A stretch of 64,000 nt of DNA from SLRI01 sp964460465 (GCA_964460465.1 CAYWSB010000001.1:1-64000); one strand, 5' to 3'. Shown: positions 35,692 through 45,600, numbered from the stretch's first letter. Notes: generated from the sequence alone by a model not told the origin. Program-made: numbers and translations.

Positions 35692-36780
35692 ATGCCGAAA
35701 GAAGACGGAATGCCGTTCGATCCCGATCCCGCCCGCCAACTGCCGGTGACCGTCGTCACCGGGTTCCTGGGTGCCGGCAAGACGACGCTGCTGCGCCACA
35801 TCCTGGGCGATCCCGGCTATGCCCGGACTGCCGTGATCATCAACGAGTTCGGCGAGGTGCCGCTCGACCACGAGCTGGTCGAGACGGCCGAGGAGGACAT
35901 CGTCGAGGTGGTGGGCGGCTGCCTGTGCTGCACCGTCCGAGGCGATCTCGCCCGTGCCATCCGCCAGCTCGACACCAGGCGCCGCCGGGCCAGGGTGATG
36001 GATTTCGAGCGGGTGATCCTGGAGACGACCGGCCTCGCCGATCCGGCCCCGATCCTGCAGACCCTGATCACCGACCCGATGATCGCGCATGGCTACCGGC
36101 TCGACGGGGTGGTTACCCTGGTCGACGCGGTGAGCGGCCTTGCGACCCTCGACCGGCAGGCGGAGGCGGAGAAGCAGGTGGCGGTCGCCGACCGGCTCTT
36201 GGTCGGCAAGTGCGATCTCGTGGGCGGCAGCGTGCCGGCGGCCCTGGCGGCCCGGCTCCGCGCGCTCAACCCGGTGGCCGAACTCCTGCCCGTGGCACAC
36301 GGTGGGGTCGCGCCGGAGCGGCTCTTCGATCTCGGCCCGTGGCGGCAGCGGCACGGCACTGCCGAGATCGAGGCGTGGCTGGGCGCGGCTGCCCTGAACG
36401 ATCATTCGCACGAGCATGGACACGGACCCGATCATGTCCACGACTACGCACACGGGCACGATCCGAACCGCCACGACGACCAGATCCGGGCCTTTGCGCT
36501 CCGCCACCGCCAATCGGTGCCGGCCGCCGGCTTCAGCGCCTTCCTCGAGCTGCTCACCGCCAGCGCCGGCCCCGACCTGCTCCGCGTCAAGGGCTTGGTC
36601 AAGATCCGGGAGGCACCCGAGCGGCCACTGGTCCTGCACGCCGTCCAGCACGTCGTCCACGAGCCGGTCCTGCTCGATGGCTGGCCCTCGGTGGACCGGG
36701 ACACGCGGCTCGTCTTCATCACCCGCAACATCGAGAAGGCGTCGGTCAGCACCTTGTTCGAGGCCCTCGTCGGCGGCTGA
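35692..36780 (+). CDS. COG0523/CobW-family metal GTPase
   Basis: 362 residues. The G3E-family P-loop GFLGAGKTT is followed by NEFGEV, the metal-binding CxCC motif (GGCLCC, C77/C79/C80), ETTGLADP and a C-terminal CobW_C domain ending FITRNIEKASVS. Between the domains, about residues 238-262, is a His/Asp-rich loop with at least nine His, likely to bind zinc or another metal. Such GTPases insert or deliver metal cofactors, often under zinc limitation. An ATG six codons inside (35710) is an alternative start. The arsenic operon remnant follows on the same strand. Confidence 0.88.
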   Translation: MPKEDGMPFDPDPARQLPVTVVTGFLGAGKTTLLRHILGDPGYARTAVIINEFGEVPLDHELVETAEEDIVEVVGGCLCCTVRGDLARAIRQLDTRRRRARVMDFERVILETTGLADPAPILQTLITDPMIAHGYRLDGVVTLVDAVSGLATLDRQAEAEKQVAVADRLLVGKCDLVGGSVPAALAARLRALNPVAELLPVAHGGVAPERLFDLGPWRQRHGTAEIEAWLGAAALNDHSHEHGHGPDHVHDYAHGHDPNRHDDQIRAFALRHRQSVPAAGFSAFLELLTASAGPDLLRVKGLVKIREAPERPLVLHAVQHVVHEPVLLDGWPSVDRDTRLVFITRNIEKASVSTLFEALVGG

Positions 36781-36865
36781 ATGGCCGCAGCCGTCGTCGG
36801 CGGTGGAGCACTAGCGCCGGCGTCGTTTCGCGCTCAACCCCAGTCCGGTTACTCGTTGCCGCGTC

Positions 36866-37861
36866 GAGGGGACGGACGGACTGGACGATCGAGCGCCGCT
36901 GGCTGGCCCTCGCGCTCATCGTGTTGGCCACGGTATACCCGCTGCCGATGGGAGCGCTCGCCTCGCTCGCCTCGCTCGCCTCGCTCGCCTCGCTCGACTG
37001 GCGACCGCTGGCGTTCGCCCTCCAAGACGGCGCGGCCCTGCTGCGGGGATACGGCCGAGCACGTCATTTTCTGCCTGCTGGCGGCCTCCCTGGTCGCCGG
37101 CGGCATCGGTGTCTTCTTCCCGCAGTCGGTGGTGCGCCGGCATCGGTCTAGTCGTGGCTTTACGTTACGCGGGGCCGGCGATCGACGTCGCAGCCATCGT
37201 CAGCGGCCTGGTCATGCACCTGCTCTTCGGCCGCCACGCCGCGGACGCTGCATTCAAGGCGCTGCCCGACGCCGATTTCCGGCCGGCGCGGGCGCTCGGG
37301 CTGTTCGCGGCGATGATGGCGGTGCTGGTCCTTGCCAAGCGGGCTGTGGGGGGGGGCGCCGCCGACCGGCCACTCTGGGCGGCCGAGGCCGCGGTCAAGT
37401 GTTGGCCGGCCGGCGGCTTGGTTGCTCTGGTCGCCGCGATGCTCGTCGTCGGCCACGGCTGGCGCCCCGGCCCGCTCCTGGCCGTTGCCGTCGTGGTCCC
37501 GCTGCTGGCGCTGCTGGTAGCGGACGAGCCGCAGGTGGCGTTCTTGGCCGGCCTCGTGCTGGTGGCCATGGGCAACGGCGACGACGCCCAGGACTGACTG
37601 GCCGAGACCCGGAGCTTCGCCAGGCAGATCCTGCCGCTGCTTCTGGCTGGCGTGTTCCTCGCCGGGCTGCGGATCGTCCAGGCGTCGAGGGGTACCAGCA
37701 TGGGCGAGGGGCCGTCCTTGGCGCTCCGGCTCGCCGGCCCGACCCTGGCGGTGGCCAACACGCTCGCCATCCGCAGGACCATGGGCACGGCGGCCTACGT
37801 CGCCCTGGTCGTGGCGATCGCAACGCGCTCGCGGATCGCCTACGGCGGCGTCTTCGGCTGA
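36866..37861 (+). pseudogene. Decayed ArsP/SO_0444-type permease
   Basis: Pieces of a membrane permease appear in successive frames: ERRWLALALIVLATVYPLPM, then HVIFCLLAASLVAGGIGVFF, then VVALRYAGPAIDVAAIVSGL onward with WAAEAAVKCWPAGGL. A TGA at 37595-37597 sits where the family has Trp (QDxLAETRSFARQILPLLLA), and the frame resumes in LALRLAGPTLAVANTLAIRR. The usual FCSCG region and a second membrane block are deleted. Family members export organoarsenicals or metals. The setting, just before a thioredoxin-like gene and arsR, fits that role. Confidence 0.75.
36961..36996 (+). repeat. 9-bp tandem repeat inside the permease pseudogene
   Basis: Four exact copies of CCTCGCTCG in tandem, preceded by a partial copy. 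In the original frame this encodes repeated Ala-Ser-Leu. It may be a slippage expansion tolerated because the gene is already inactive. Confidence 0.8.
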
Positions 37862-37875
37862 ATCGGGAAGAATCC

Positions 37876-38115
37876 ATGCTCGACCTGAAGGTCTATGGCA
37901 CCGGCTGCGCCACGTGCAATCGCCCCGAGGCCGATACCGACGCGGCGACCAGGTTGCGCGGGCTGGACTACCGGCTGGACAAGGTCACCGACCCAGATGC
38001 CCTTACCTGTCGGGGTGTCCCGATGACTCCGGACCTAGTCGCCGACGGCAGCATCGTGGTATCCGGCAAGGCCCCTTCGCTCGAGGAGATCGCAGCGCTG
38101 CTGCCCAGGGGGTGA
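37876..38115 (+). CDS. Small thioredoxin-like protein (arsenic operon type)
   Basis: 79 residues, starting LDLKVYGTGCATCNRPEADT with the redox pair C11/C14, then KVTDPDALTCRGVPMTPDLV (the cis-Pro region) and the ending SLEEIAALL. It belongs to the short thioredoxin/glutaredoxin-like family often encoded beside ArsP-like permeases. It may supply reducing power to arsenical handling; Asn-Arg after the second Cys is unusual where Lys-Lys is common. A GGGAAG ribosome site precedes the ATG, and it follows the permease pseudogene by 14 bases. Confidence 0.8.
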   Translation: MLDLKVYGTGCATCNRPEADTDAATRLRGLDYRLDKVTDPDALTCRGVPMTPDLVADGSIVVSGKAPSLEEIAALLPRG

Positions 38116-38208
38116 GGCCATCGCGGGCCTGTCATCGGTCTGTCACGGCCGCCCGCTAGAGCCGTGCGGGGTGGACAGCGCCGTCGGCGAGCTTCATTTT
38201 CGTGCGCG

Positions 38209-38224
38209 CAATCTTCGACGATTG
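38209..38224. promoter_or_regulatory. Inverted repeat, candidate ArsR operator
   Basis: CAATC-TTCGAC-GATTG, perfect 5-bp arms around six bases, ends eight bases before the arsR start codon. ArsR proteins repress from sites near their own promoters, so autoregulation is plausible; the arms differ from the classical ATCAAAT-type site. Confidence 0.4.
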
Positions 38225-38231
38225 GGGAACT

Positions 38232-38594
38232 ATGGAACTCGCGCATGCCGTGACCGCCTTTGCCGCGCTGGGCCACGAGACCCGGCTGCAGATTATCAGG
38301 CTCCTGGTTCAGCAGGGGCCGAGCGGGCTGCCGGCAGGGGCGATCGCCGAGCGCCTCGAGGTCGTGGCCTCCACGCTCTCGTTCCATCTGAAGGATCTGG
38401 AGCGGGCCGGCCTTCTGACCTCCTGGCGCCGGCAGCGGCAGATCTTCTACGCCGCCGATTTCGAGGGACTGCGACGGCTGTTGACCTTCCTCACCGACGA
38501 CTGCTGCGGCGGCCGGCCCGAGATCTGCGGCGGGCTGCTCCAGGCCGTCGCCGGCTGCGGCGGCACCGGCCCCAAAGGAGCCAGGCAACGATGA
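38232..38594 (+). CDS. arsR: ArsR-family arsenic-responsive repressor
   Basis: 120 residues: a winged helix with ALGHETRLQIIRLLV and the recognition helix VVASTLSFHLKDLERAGLL, then a beta wing (SWRRQRQIFYAADF). Cysteines cluster at the C-terminus (C91, C92, C99, C109), where As(III) can bind, rather than in the helix alpha3 position of the classical type. It would repress the operon until arsenite appears. I use the ATG at 38232, preceded by GGGG; a start ten codons earlier is possible. It overlaps arsC by four bases. Confidence 0.9.
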   Translation: MELAHAVTAFAALGHETRLQIIRLLVQQGPSGLPAGAIAERLEVVASTLSFHLKDLERAGLLTSWRRQRQIFYAADFEGLRRLLTFLTDDCCGGRPEICGGLLQAVAGCGGTGPKGARQR

Positions 38595-39118
38595 CGACGC
38601 GCAAGTTCAACGTCCTCTTCCTCTGCACCCACAACACTGCCCGCAGCATCATGGCCGAGGCCATCCTGCGCGGCCGGGCGGGCGACCGGTTCAACGCCGG
38701 CTCCGCCGGGGCCGAGCCGGGGGCGGCCGTGCATCCCATGGCGCTGCGGGTGCTCGAGCAGGCCCGGCTGCCGATCGTGGGTCTGAGGCCCAAGGGCTGG
38801 GACCAGTTCACCGGCCCCAACGCGCCGCCCTTCGACTTCGTCTTCACCGTCTGCAACCGGGTCTCCGGCGAGAGCTGCCCGCCCTGGGAGGGCCAGCCGA
38901 TCACCGCCGACTGGAGCGTGCCCGATCCCGCCGCCTTCGTCGGCCCGGAGCACGTCCAGATGGCCCGCTTCCAGGAGGCGTTCCGCTTCCTCGACAACCG
39001 GATCAAGATCTTCGTCTCGCTGCCGATCGGCTCGCTCGACCGGCTGAGCCTGCAGCAGCAGGTCGAGGCGATCGGTCGGGCCGTCCCGGACGCCGACGCG
39101 GGGTCCTCGGCCGCATGA
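38591..39118 (+). CDS. arsC: Arsenate reductase, low-molecular-weight phosphatase type
   Basis: 175 residues. The P-loop is LCTHNTARS (catalytic Cys12, Arg18), followed by NAGSAGAEPG, PKGWDQF and FTVCNRVSGESCPPW, with the two Cys that relay oxidation, and the SVPDPA motif with the acid Asp. It reduces arsenate to arsenite using thioredoxin. The gene overlaps arsR and the GAPDH gene by four bases each, so all are translated as a unit. Confidence 0.92.
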   Translation: MTTRKFNVLFLCTHNTARSIMAEAILRGRAGDRFNAGSAGAEPGAAVHPMALRVLEQARLPIVGLRPKGWDQFTGPNAPPFDFVFTVCNRVSGESCPPWEGQPITADWSVPDPAAFVGPEHVQMARFQEAFRFLDNRIKIFVSLPIGSLDRLSLQQQVEAIGRAVPDADAGSSAA

Positions 39119-40137
39119 AGGTCGGGATCAACGGCTTCGGCCGGATCGGCCGGATCGCGACCCGGGTGGCGCTGGGCGGGGTCGAGGGGAGCTTTCCCGG
39201 CCTCGACGTCGTCCATGTCAACGATCCGGGCTGCGATGCCGAGACGGCGGCGCACCTGCTCGAATTCGACAGCGTGCACGGCCGCTTCCGGGCGGCGCTC
39301 GCGGCCGAGGCCGGGGCCTTTGTCGTGAACGGCAGGCGGATAGGGGTCAGTGGCCACAGTCGGCCGGCCGACGTGCCCTGGCGCGAGCTCGGCGTCGACA
39401 TCGTGATCGAGAGTTCCGGCCGGTTCACCAGGCAGGCGCTGATCGAGCCGCATCTCGACCAGGGTGCGAAGGCCGTGGTGGTGGCGGCCCCGGTCAAGGA
39501 CGGTCCCTTGAACGTCGTCATGGGCATCAACGACCAGCTCTACGATCCGGCGCGACACCCGATCGTCACCGCCGCCTCGTGCACCACCAATTGCCTCGCC
39601 CCGGTGGTGGGTCCGATCCATGCCGCCTTCGGCATCCGCCACGGGGTGATCACGACGGTGCATGACGTCACCAACACCCAGGTGATCGTCGACGCGCCCA
39701 AGAAGGACCTCCGGCGTGCCCGCTCGGCGCTCGTGTCGTTGATCCCGACGACCACCGGCTCGGCCACCGCCATCGGGCTGATCTATCCGGAATTGCAGGG
39801 CAGGCTGAACGGCCATGCGATAAGGGTGCCGCTGCTAACGGGCTCGCTCACCGACTGTGTCTTCGAGCTGGAGCGGTCGGTCACCGCGGTCGAGGTCAAC
39901 GACGTGCTGCGGGCCGCCGCCGAAGGTCCTCTCCGCGGCATTCTCGGCGTCGAGGAGCGGCCCCTGGTCTCGATCGACTTTCGCGGCGACACGCGCTCCT
40001 CGATCGTCGATGCGCCGTCGACCATGGTGGCCGATGGCACCATGGTGAAGATCTTCGCTTGGTACGACAACGAGATGGGCTATTCCTGCCGGCTGGTCGA
40101 GCTGGTCGCCAAGGTTGCCCGAGCGCTTCGGGAGTAG
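39115..40137 (+). CDS. ArsJ-associated glyceraldehyde-3-phosphate dehydrogenase
   Basis: 340 residues with the NAD-binding GINGFGRIGRIA at the N-terminus, the catalytic SCTTNC (Cys156) and the late WYDNEMGYSCRLVEL. It is of type I GAPDH length. Being overlapped by arsC and followed three bases later by arsJ, it is surely the arsenate-dedicated enzyme that makes 1-arseno-3-phosphoglycerate from arsenate and glyceraldehyde 3-phosphate, which ArsJ then exports. It may not serve glycolysis. Confidence 0.92.
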   Translation: MKVGINGFGRIGRIATRVALGGVEGSFPGLDVVHVNDPGCDAETAAHLLEFDSVHGRFRAALAAEAGAFVVNGRRIGVSGHSRPADVPWRELGVDIVIESSGRFTRQALIEPHLDQGAKAVVVAAPVKDGPLNVVMGINDQLYDPARHPIVTAASCTTNCLAPVVGPIHAAFGIRHGVITTVHDVTNTQVIVDAPKKDLRRARSALVSLIPTTTGSATAIGLIYPELQGRLNGHAIRVPLLTGSLTDCVFELERSVTAVEVNDVLRAAAEGPLRGILGVEERPLVSIDFRGDTRSSIVDAPSTMVADGTMVKIFAWYDNEMGYSCRLVELVAKVARALRE

Positions 40138-40140
40138 CCC

Positions 40141-41418
40141 TTGAACATCCGCGCCTACGGCATCGTCACCGCCGCCTATTGGGGCCAGACGATCACCGAC
40201 GGGGCGCTGCACATGCTCGTGCTCCTGCACTTTTACAGTCTGGGCTTCACGCCGTTTCAGATTGCGCTGCTCTTCGTGCTCTACGAGCTGATGGGTGTCG
40301 TGACCAACCTCTGGGGCGGCTGGATCGCCGCGCGGTTCGGGCTCGACACGACACTCTACGCCGGGCTGGGCCTGCAGATCCTGGCCCTTGTCTTGCTCAG
40401 CTTGCTCGACCCCGCCTGGCCCATGTCCTGGTCGGTGGCCTACGCCACGGCCGTGCAGGGGCTCGCCGGCATCGCCAAGGACCTCACCAAGATGAGCTCC
40501 AAATCGGCGATCAAGCTGATCGTCGCCGACGGGGCCAAGGGTACCCTCTTCAAGTGGGTGGCGATCCTGACCGGCTCGAAGAACGCGATGAAGGGGGCGG
40601 GCTTCTTCCTCGGCGGCCTCCTGCTCGCGACCATCGGCTTCGTGCCGGCCTTGCTGATCATGGCGGCAGTGCTCGTCGTCATCCTGGCGGCCACCCTGCT
40701 CAGCCTGCCGCGCGGCATGGGCCGCGCCAAGGCCAAGCCGCCGATGACCTCGCTGCTGGCCAAGTCCCCGGCGATCAACCGGCTGTCGGTCGCCCGGTTC
40801 TTCCTGTTCGGTGCCAGGGACATCTGGTTCGTGGTGGCGGTGCCGATCTTCCTCTACGAGGTGGCCGCCTGGAGCTTCGTTCAGGTCTCGACCTTCCTGG
40901 CGCTCTGGGTGATCGGCTACGGCATGGTCCAGGCGATGGCACCGCGGCTGATCAGGGGGACGACCGAGGGGCTCGACGGTGAGGTGCGGGCGGCGCGTCT
41001 CTGGGTGCTGGCGCTGGCAGCACTGCCGCTCGTCGTTGCGCTCACCCTGGCCCAGCTGGTGCCATGGCCGCTCCTGGTCGGACACGGGGTCGCCCCGACG
41101 GTGCCCCTGGCCGGTGCCGGCCTTGCAATCGCCATCGGGCTCGGCCTCTTCGGCGCCGTCTTCGCGGTCAACTCGTCGCTGCACTCGTTCCTGATCCTCG
41201 CCTACAGTCGGGCCGAGAACGTCGCGATGGATGTGGGCTTCTACTACATGGCGAACGCCGCCGGGCGGCTCGTCGGCTGCCTGCTTTCCGGCCTCGTCTA
41301 CCAGGCGGCCGGGGTGATGGGCGCGCTCCTCGCGGCCTCGGGCTGCCTGGTCGCCGGCTGGCTCGTGAGCCTGGCACTGCCCACCGAGGTGCCGCAGCGG
41401 GCCTCAGGTATCGTCTGA
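40141..41418 (+). CDS. arsJ: Organoarsenical efflux MFS transporter ArsJ
   Basis: 425 residues, twelve hydrophobic helices, starting at TTG (MNIRAYGIVTAAYWGQTITD). The stretches TDGALHMLVLLHFYSLGFTP, QGLAGIAKDLTKMSSKSAIK and ARFFLFGARDIWFVVAVPIF are characteristic of ArsJ. With the preceding GAPDH it gives arsenate resistance by exporting 1-arseno-3-phosphoglycerate. It is the last gene of the arsenic operon. Its stop codon lies inside a repeat-rich region that precedes the RND operon. Confidence 0.92.
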   Translation: MNIRAYGIVTAAYWGQTITDGALHMLVLLHFYSLGFTPFQIALLFVLYELMGVVTNLWGGWIAARFGLDTTLYAGLGLQILALVLLSLLDPAWPMSWSVAYATAVQGLAGIAKDLTKMSSKSAIKLIVADGAKGTLFKWVAILTGSKNAMKGAGFFLGGLLLATIGFVPALLIMAAVLVVILAATLLSLPRGMGRAKAKPPMTSLLAKSPAINRLSVARFFLFGARDIWFVVAVPIFLYEVAAWSFVQVSTFLALWVIGYGMVQAMAPRLIRGTTEGLDGEVRAARLWVLALAALPLVVALTLAQLVPWPLLVGHGVAPTVPLAGAGLAIAIGLGLFGAVFAVNSSLHSFLILAYSRAENVAMDVGFYYMANAAGRLVGCLLSGLVYQAAGVMGALLAASGCLVAGWLVSLALPTEVPQRASGIV

Positions 41419-41453
41419 TACAGCACTGATACACCTGTCAGCTTGTCAAGGTG
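41405..41453. promoter_or_regulatory. Direct and inverted repeats before the RND operon
   Basis: CTGATACA occurs at 41415-41422 and 41426-41433, exactly 11 bases apart, with GTATC inverted just before (41408-41412). Overlapping the end, ACCTGTCAGCTTGTCAAGGT (41433-41452) has the ACCT/AGGT ends and 20-base length of MerR-type operators. The region is 60-110 bases before the adaptor gene, but no regulator gene is adjacent. Confidence 0.4.
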
Positions 41454-41511
41454 AGCGCACGTGCCACCTTAGGGAAGCCACCTTGGAAAACCGCCGGCTG
41501 GAGAGACGAGC

Positions 41512-42636
41512 TTGAGCATCGTTCGCCAAGTCATCTTGTCCCTGTTGCTCGTTGCCGCGGCCGGCGGCGGGTTCCTCTTCTACAACCATTTTACGGCCGA
41601 GAGCGCCGCCCCGGCCAATGGCCCGTCGGCGAGCCGGGCGGTGGGCGTGGTGGTGGCGGCGGCCGAGCTCGAGACCGTGCGCGACCGGGCCGAGGCGGTG
41701 GGCACCACGCTTGCCAACCAGGCGATCCAGATCGTGCCGCTGGCTTCCGGGCGGATCGTCGAGCTCGCCTTCGAGCCCGGCGCGGCGGTCGTTGCCGGCA
41801 CCGTCCTGGCGCGGCTCGACGACACCATCGAGCGTGCCGACCTCGCCGAGGCACAGGCCATGCAGCAGGAGGCCGTCTCCGCCCTGGAGCGCGGCCAGCG
41901 CCTGCGATCGAGCAACAACATCGCCGCCGCAACCCTGGTCGAGCTGCAGGCGGCGGCCAGTGCCGCCCAGGCGCGGGTCGACCGGGCCGCACAGCGGCTC
42001 GAGGACCGGGTCGTGCGGGCACCCTTCGACGGGGTCGTGGGTATTCGCCGGGTCGACCTGGGGGCCCGGGTCGACAACGACACGGTGATCACCACGCTCG
42101 ACGATCGCCGCGAGATGATCGTCGAGTTCTCGCTGCCCGAGGTCTTCTACGGCCGGGTCGAGCGCGGCCTGGCGGTCGAGGCCACGAGCACGAGCTTCCC
42201 CGACCGCAGCTTCGACGGGGTGATCACCTCGGTCGACACCCGCATCGACGTCGCCAGCCGCTCGTTCAGGGTGCGCGCGTCCTTGCCCAACCCCGACCTT
42301 CTGCTGCCCGCCGGGCTCTTCGTCCTGGTCGACGTGACGCTGGATGCACGCGAGACCGTGGTCGTCCCCGAGGAGGCGATCGTCACCGAGGCCGGCCGCG
42401 CCATCGCCTACGTGGCGGCCGGCGAGCGCGCCGAGCGCCGAGCGGTGCAGCTCGGCACGCGGATGCTGGGCCGCGTCGAGATCGTGGCCGGGCTGGAGCC
42501 GGGCGAACTCGTGGTCACCCGCGGCTTGCAGCGGATGCGCGACGGCCTCGCCATCCGCTACGAGCTGCCCGAGGGCGGCGACGGCGACCCGGTGGCGGCT
42601 CCGGAGGTGGTGCCCCCGGCCGGAGACGTCGGATGA
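41512..42636 (+). CDS. RND efflux periplasmic adaptor (membrane fusion protein)
   Basis: 374 residues. One N-terminal anchor helix (VRQVILSLLLVAAAGGGFLF) is followed by a lipoyl/barrel-sandwich domain (VPLASGRIVELAFEPGAAVV), a coiled-coil hairpin (about 105-165), VRAPFDGVVGIRRVDLGARV and a beta-barrel with VDTRIDVASRSFRVRASLPN. It links the RND pump to an outer-membrane channel, for which no gene is seen here. The TTG start has GGAGAG upstream. It overlaps the pump gene by four bases. Confidence 0.92.
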   Translation: MSIVRQVILSLLLVAAAGGGFLFYNHFTAESAAPANGPSASRAVGVVVAAAELETVRDRAEAVGTTLANQAIQIVPLASGRIVELAFEPGAAVVAGTVLARLDDTIERADLAEAQAMQQEAVSALERGQRLRSSNNIAAATLVELQAAASAAQARVDRAAQRLEDRVVRAPFDGVVGIRRVDLGARVDNDTVITTLDDRREMIVEFSLPEVFYGRVERGLAVEATSTSFPDRSFDGVITSVDTRIDVASRSFRVRASLPNPDLLLPAGLFVLVDVTLDARETVVVPEEAIVTEAGRAIAYVAAGERAERRAVQLGTRMLGRVEIVAGLEPGELVVTRGLQRMRDGLAIRYELPEGGDGDPVAAPEVVPPAGDVG

Positions 42637-45600
42637 CGCTCTCCGAGCTGTGCATCAGGCGACCGGTGCTGGCCACCGTCGTCAGCCTCCTGATCGTCGT
42701 CTTCGGTGTGGCGGCGATCCTGCAGCTGCCGGTGCGCGAGCTGCCTGACGTCGACCGGGCCGTGATCACGGTGACGACCACCTACACCGGTGCCGCACCG
42801 GAGATCATCGACACCGATGTCACCGAGCTGATCGAGGGTGCCGTCGCCGGCGTCTCCGGGGTGCGCGAGATCAGCTCGACGAGCCGGCGGGGGCGCAGCC
42901 AGACGACCATCACCTTCAATGTTGGACGGGACATCGACCAGGCGGCCAACGATGTGCGCGATGCCGTGTCCCGGGTGCGCAACAGCCTGCCCGGCGACGC
43001 CGACGAGCCGCGGATCGTCAAGAGCGACAGCGACGCCGACCCGGTTCTGCGCATCGGCGTCGTCTCCGACCGCATGACGCCGTCGGAGATCACCGACTAC
43101 ATCGAGCGCTTCCTGGTCGACCGGCTGGCGACGCTCGACGGTGTGGCCAATGTCGAGATCAACGGCCAGCGGCGGTTCGCCATACGCATCTGGCTCGACC
43201 GCCGGGCCATGGCGGCACGCAACCTGACGGTCGCCGACATCGAGGGGGCGTTGCGCCGCAACAATCTCGAGCTGCCGGCGGGCGAAGTCGAATCCCTGAC
43301 CCGCGAGCTCTCGGTCCGGCTCGACAGCCGCCTGCAGGATGTCGACGGCTTCCGGCGGATCGTCGTCGACACCCGCGACGGCTACCCGATCCGCCTCGGC
43401 GACGTCGCCCGGGTCGAGCTCGGCAGCGAGGACGAATCGACCTTCGTGCGCTCCGACGGCCGCACCTCGGTCGGCATCAGCGTGCTGCGCCAGTCGCAGT
43501 CCAACATCATCCAGATCTCGAACGCCGTGCGCACCGAGCTCGATGCGCTGCGGCCGACCCTGCCGCCCGGAATGGAGCTGCTGATCGGGTCGGACGAGGC
43601 GATCTTCATTCGCGCCACCATCAAGGAGGTGCTCACGGCCCTCGGCATTGCCGTCGTCCTCGTGGTGCTGGTCATCTTCGCGTTCCTCTTGTCGCCGCGG
43701 GCGACGGTGGTGCCGGCGGTGACCATCCCGGTGGCGGTGATCGGCAGCTTCTCGCTGATCCTGCTCCTCGGCTTCTCGATCAACGTCCTGACCCTCTTGG
43801 CGCTGATCCTCGCCATCGGGCTCGTCGTCGACGACGCCATCGTCATGCTCGAGAACATCCAGCGCCGCATCGACGAGGGTCTGCCGCCGGTGGCCGCCTC
43901 GGTGCTGGGTGCAAAGCAGGTCACCTTCGCGGTCATCGCCACGTCGCTCACCCTGATCGCCGTGTTCGTGCCGCTCTCCTTCATGGAGGGGGCGGTAGGC
44001 CGGCTGTTCGTCGAGTTCGGCCTGGTGCTGGCCGCGACCGTCGTCATCTCGACTTTCGTCGCCCTCACCCTCTGCCCGGCCCTCTGCTCGCGGCTGCTCC
44101 GGCCGCGCGCGTCCGGCCCCGGCGACGCCGGCCGGCTCGGCCGGGCCGTGATGAACGGCTACAGGCGCCTGCTGGCCGGCGTCCTGGCGGCTCCCCTGCC
44201 GGTGATCGTCGTGGCCGTCCTGCTCGCCGGGACGAGCTTCTGGCTCTACCGCATCCTGCCGCAGGAGCTCGCACCGGCCGAGGACCGCGGCGTCTTCTTC
44301 GTGCCGGTGGTGGGCCCGCAGGGTGCCACGGTCGCCTATACCGACGAGCACGTCGCCCTGATCGAGGCGGCGCTGCGGCCGCTCCTGGAGAGCGGCGAGG
44401 CCGAGCGGATCTTCGCCATCGGCGGCATGGGCGGTCGCGGCAATCGCGGCTTCGTCGTCGCCCGGCTCGCCGAGTGGGGCGAGCGCGAGCGCAGCCAGGG
44501 CGAGATCGTCCGCGCGATGGTCCCCGAGATCGGCGGCATCAGCGGTGTGCGCGCCTTCCCGGTGAGCCCGGCCGGGCTCGGCCTGCGCGGGTCGGGCTCG
44601 CCGCTGCGCTTGGTCATCGGCGGCCCCGACTTCGCCAGCGTCAAGGAGTGGGGCGACAACATCCTGGAGCTGGCGCGCGACAACCCGAACCTCGAGAACC
44701 TCGACATCGACTTCGAGGAGAACCAGCCGCAGCTCACCCTCCGGGTCGACCGCGACCGGGCCGACGATCTCGGCATCCCGCTCGAGACGATTGCCCAGAC
44801 GCTGCAGACGCTCCTGGCCTCGCGCGAGGTCACCGAGTTCATCGACCGCGGCCGCGAGTACGCTGTGATCCTCCAGGCGCAGCGCGAGGACCGGCAGAGC
44901 CCGACCGATCTCGCCAACATCTTCGTGCGCAGCGCTGCCGGCGAGCTGGTGCCACTCGGCGCCATCGTCTCGCCCGAGGAGGGGGCGACGGCACCCGAGC
45001 TCATGCGGTTCGACCGGCTACCGGCGGTGACCATCACGGCGTCCCTGGCCGACGGCTACGACCTGGGTACGGCCATCCGCTACATGCAGGCACTGGCGGC
45101 GGAGGCCCTGCCGCCCGAGGCTCGGGTGGGCTTCGCCGGGCAGAGCCGCGAGTTCCTCGACGCCTCGGGCGGGCTCTTCCTCACCTTCGCGCTCGCGCTT
45201 GTGATCGTCTTCCTCGTGCTCGCCGCCCAGTTCGAGAGCTGGGTCCATCCCCTGATCATCATGCTCTCCGTGCCGCTGGCCGTCGCGGGTGCGCTGTTCT
45301 CGCTCTGGGGCACCGGCGGCGGGCTCAACGTCTACAGCCAGATCGGCATCGTCCTGCTGATCGGCCTGATGGCCAAGAACGGCATCCTCATCGTCGAGTT
45401 CGCCAACCAGCTCCGCGACCAGGGCATGAGCGTGCGCGAGGCGGTCCTGGAGGCGTCGGCGCTGCGGCTGCGGCCGATCGCCATGACCGTGGTCTCGACG
45501 GTGCTCGGGGCGGTGCCGCTGGTCATCGCGACCGGTGCCGGGGCGGAGAGCCGGATCGCGATCGGGACGGTGATCATCGGCGGGCTGGGCCTCGCCTCGA

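Noticed and set aside
39115..40137. GAPDH considered as the glycolytic housekeeping enzyme
   Set aside because: It overlaps arsC and is three bases from arsJ, the known arrangement of the arsenate-dedicated enzyme.
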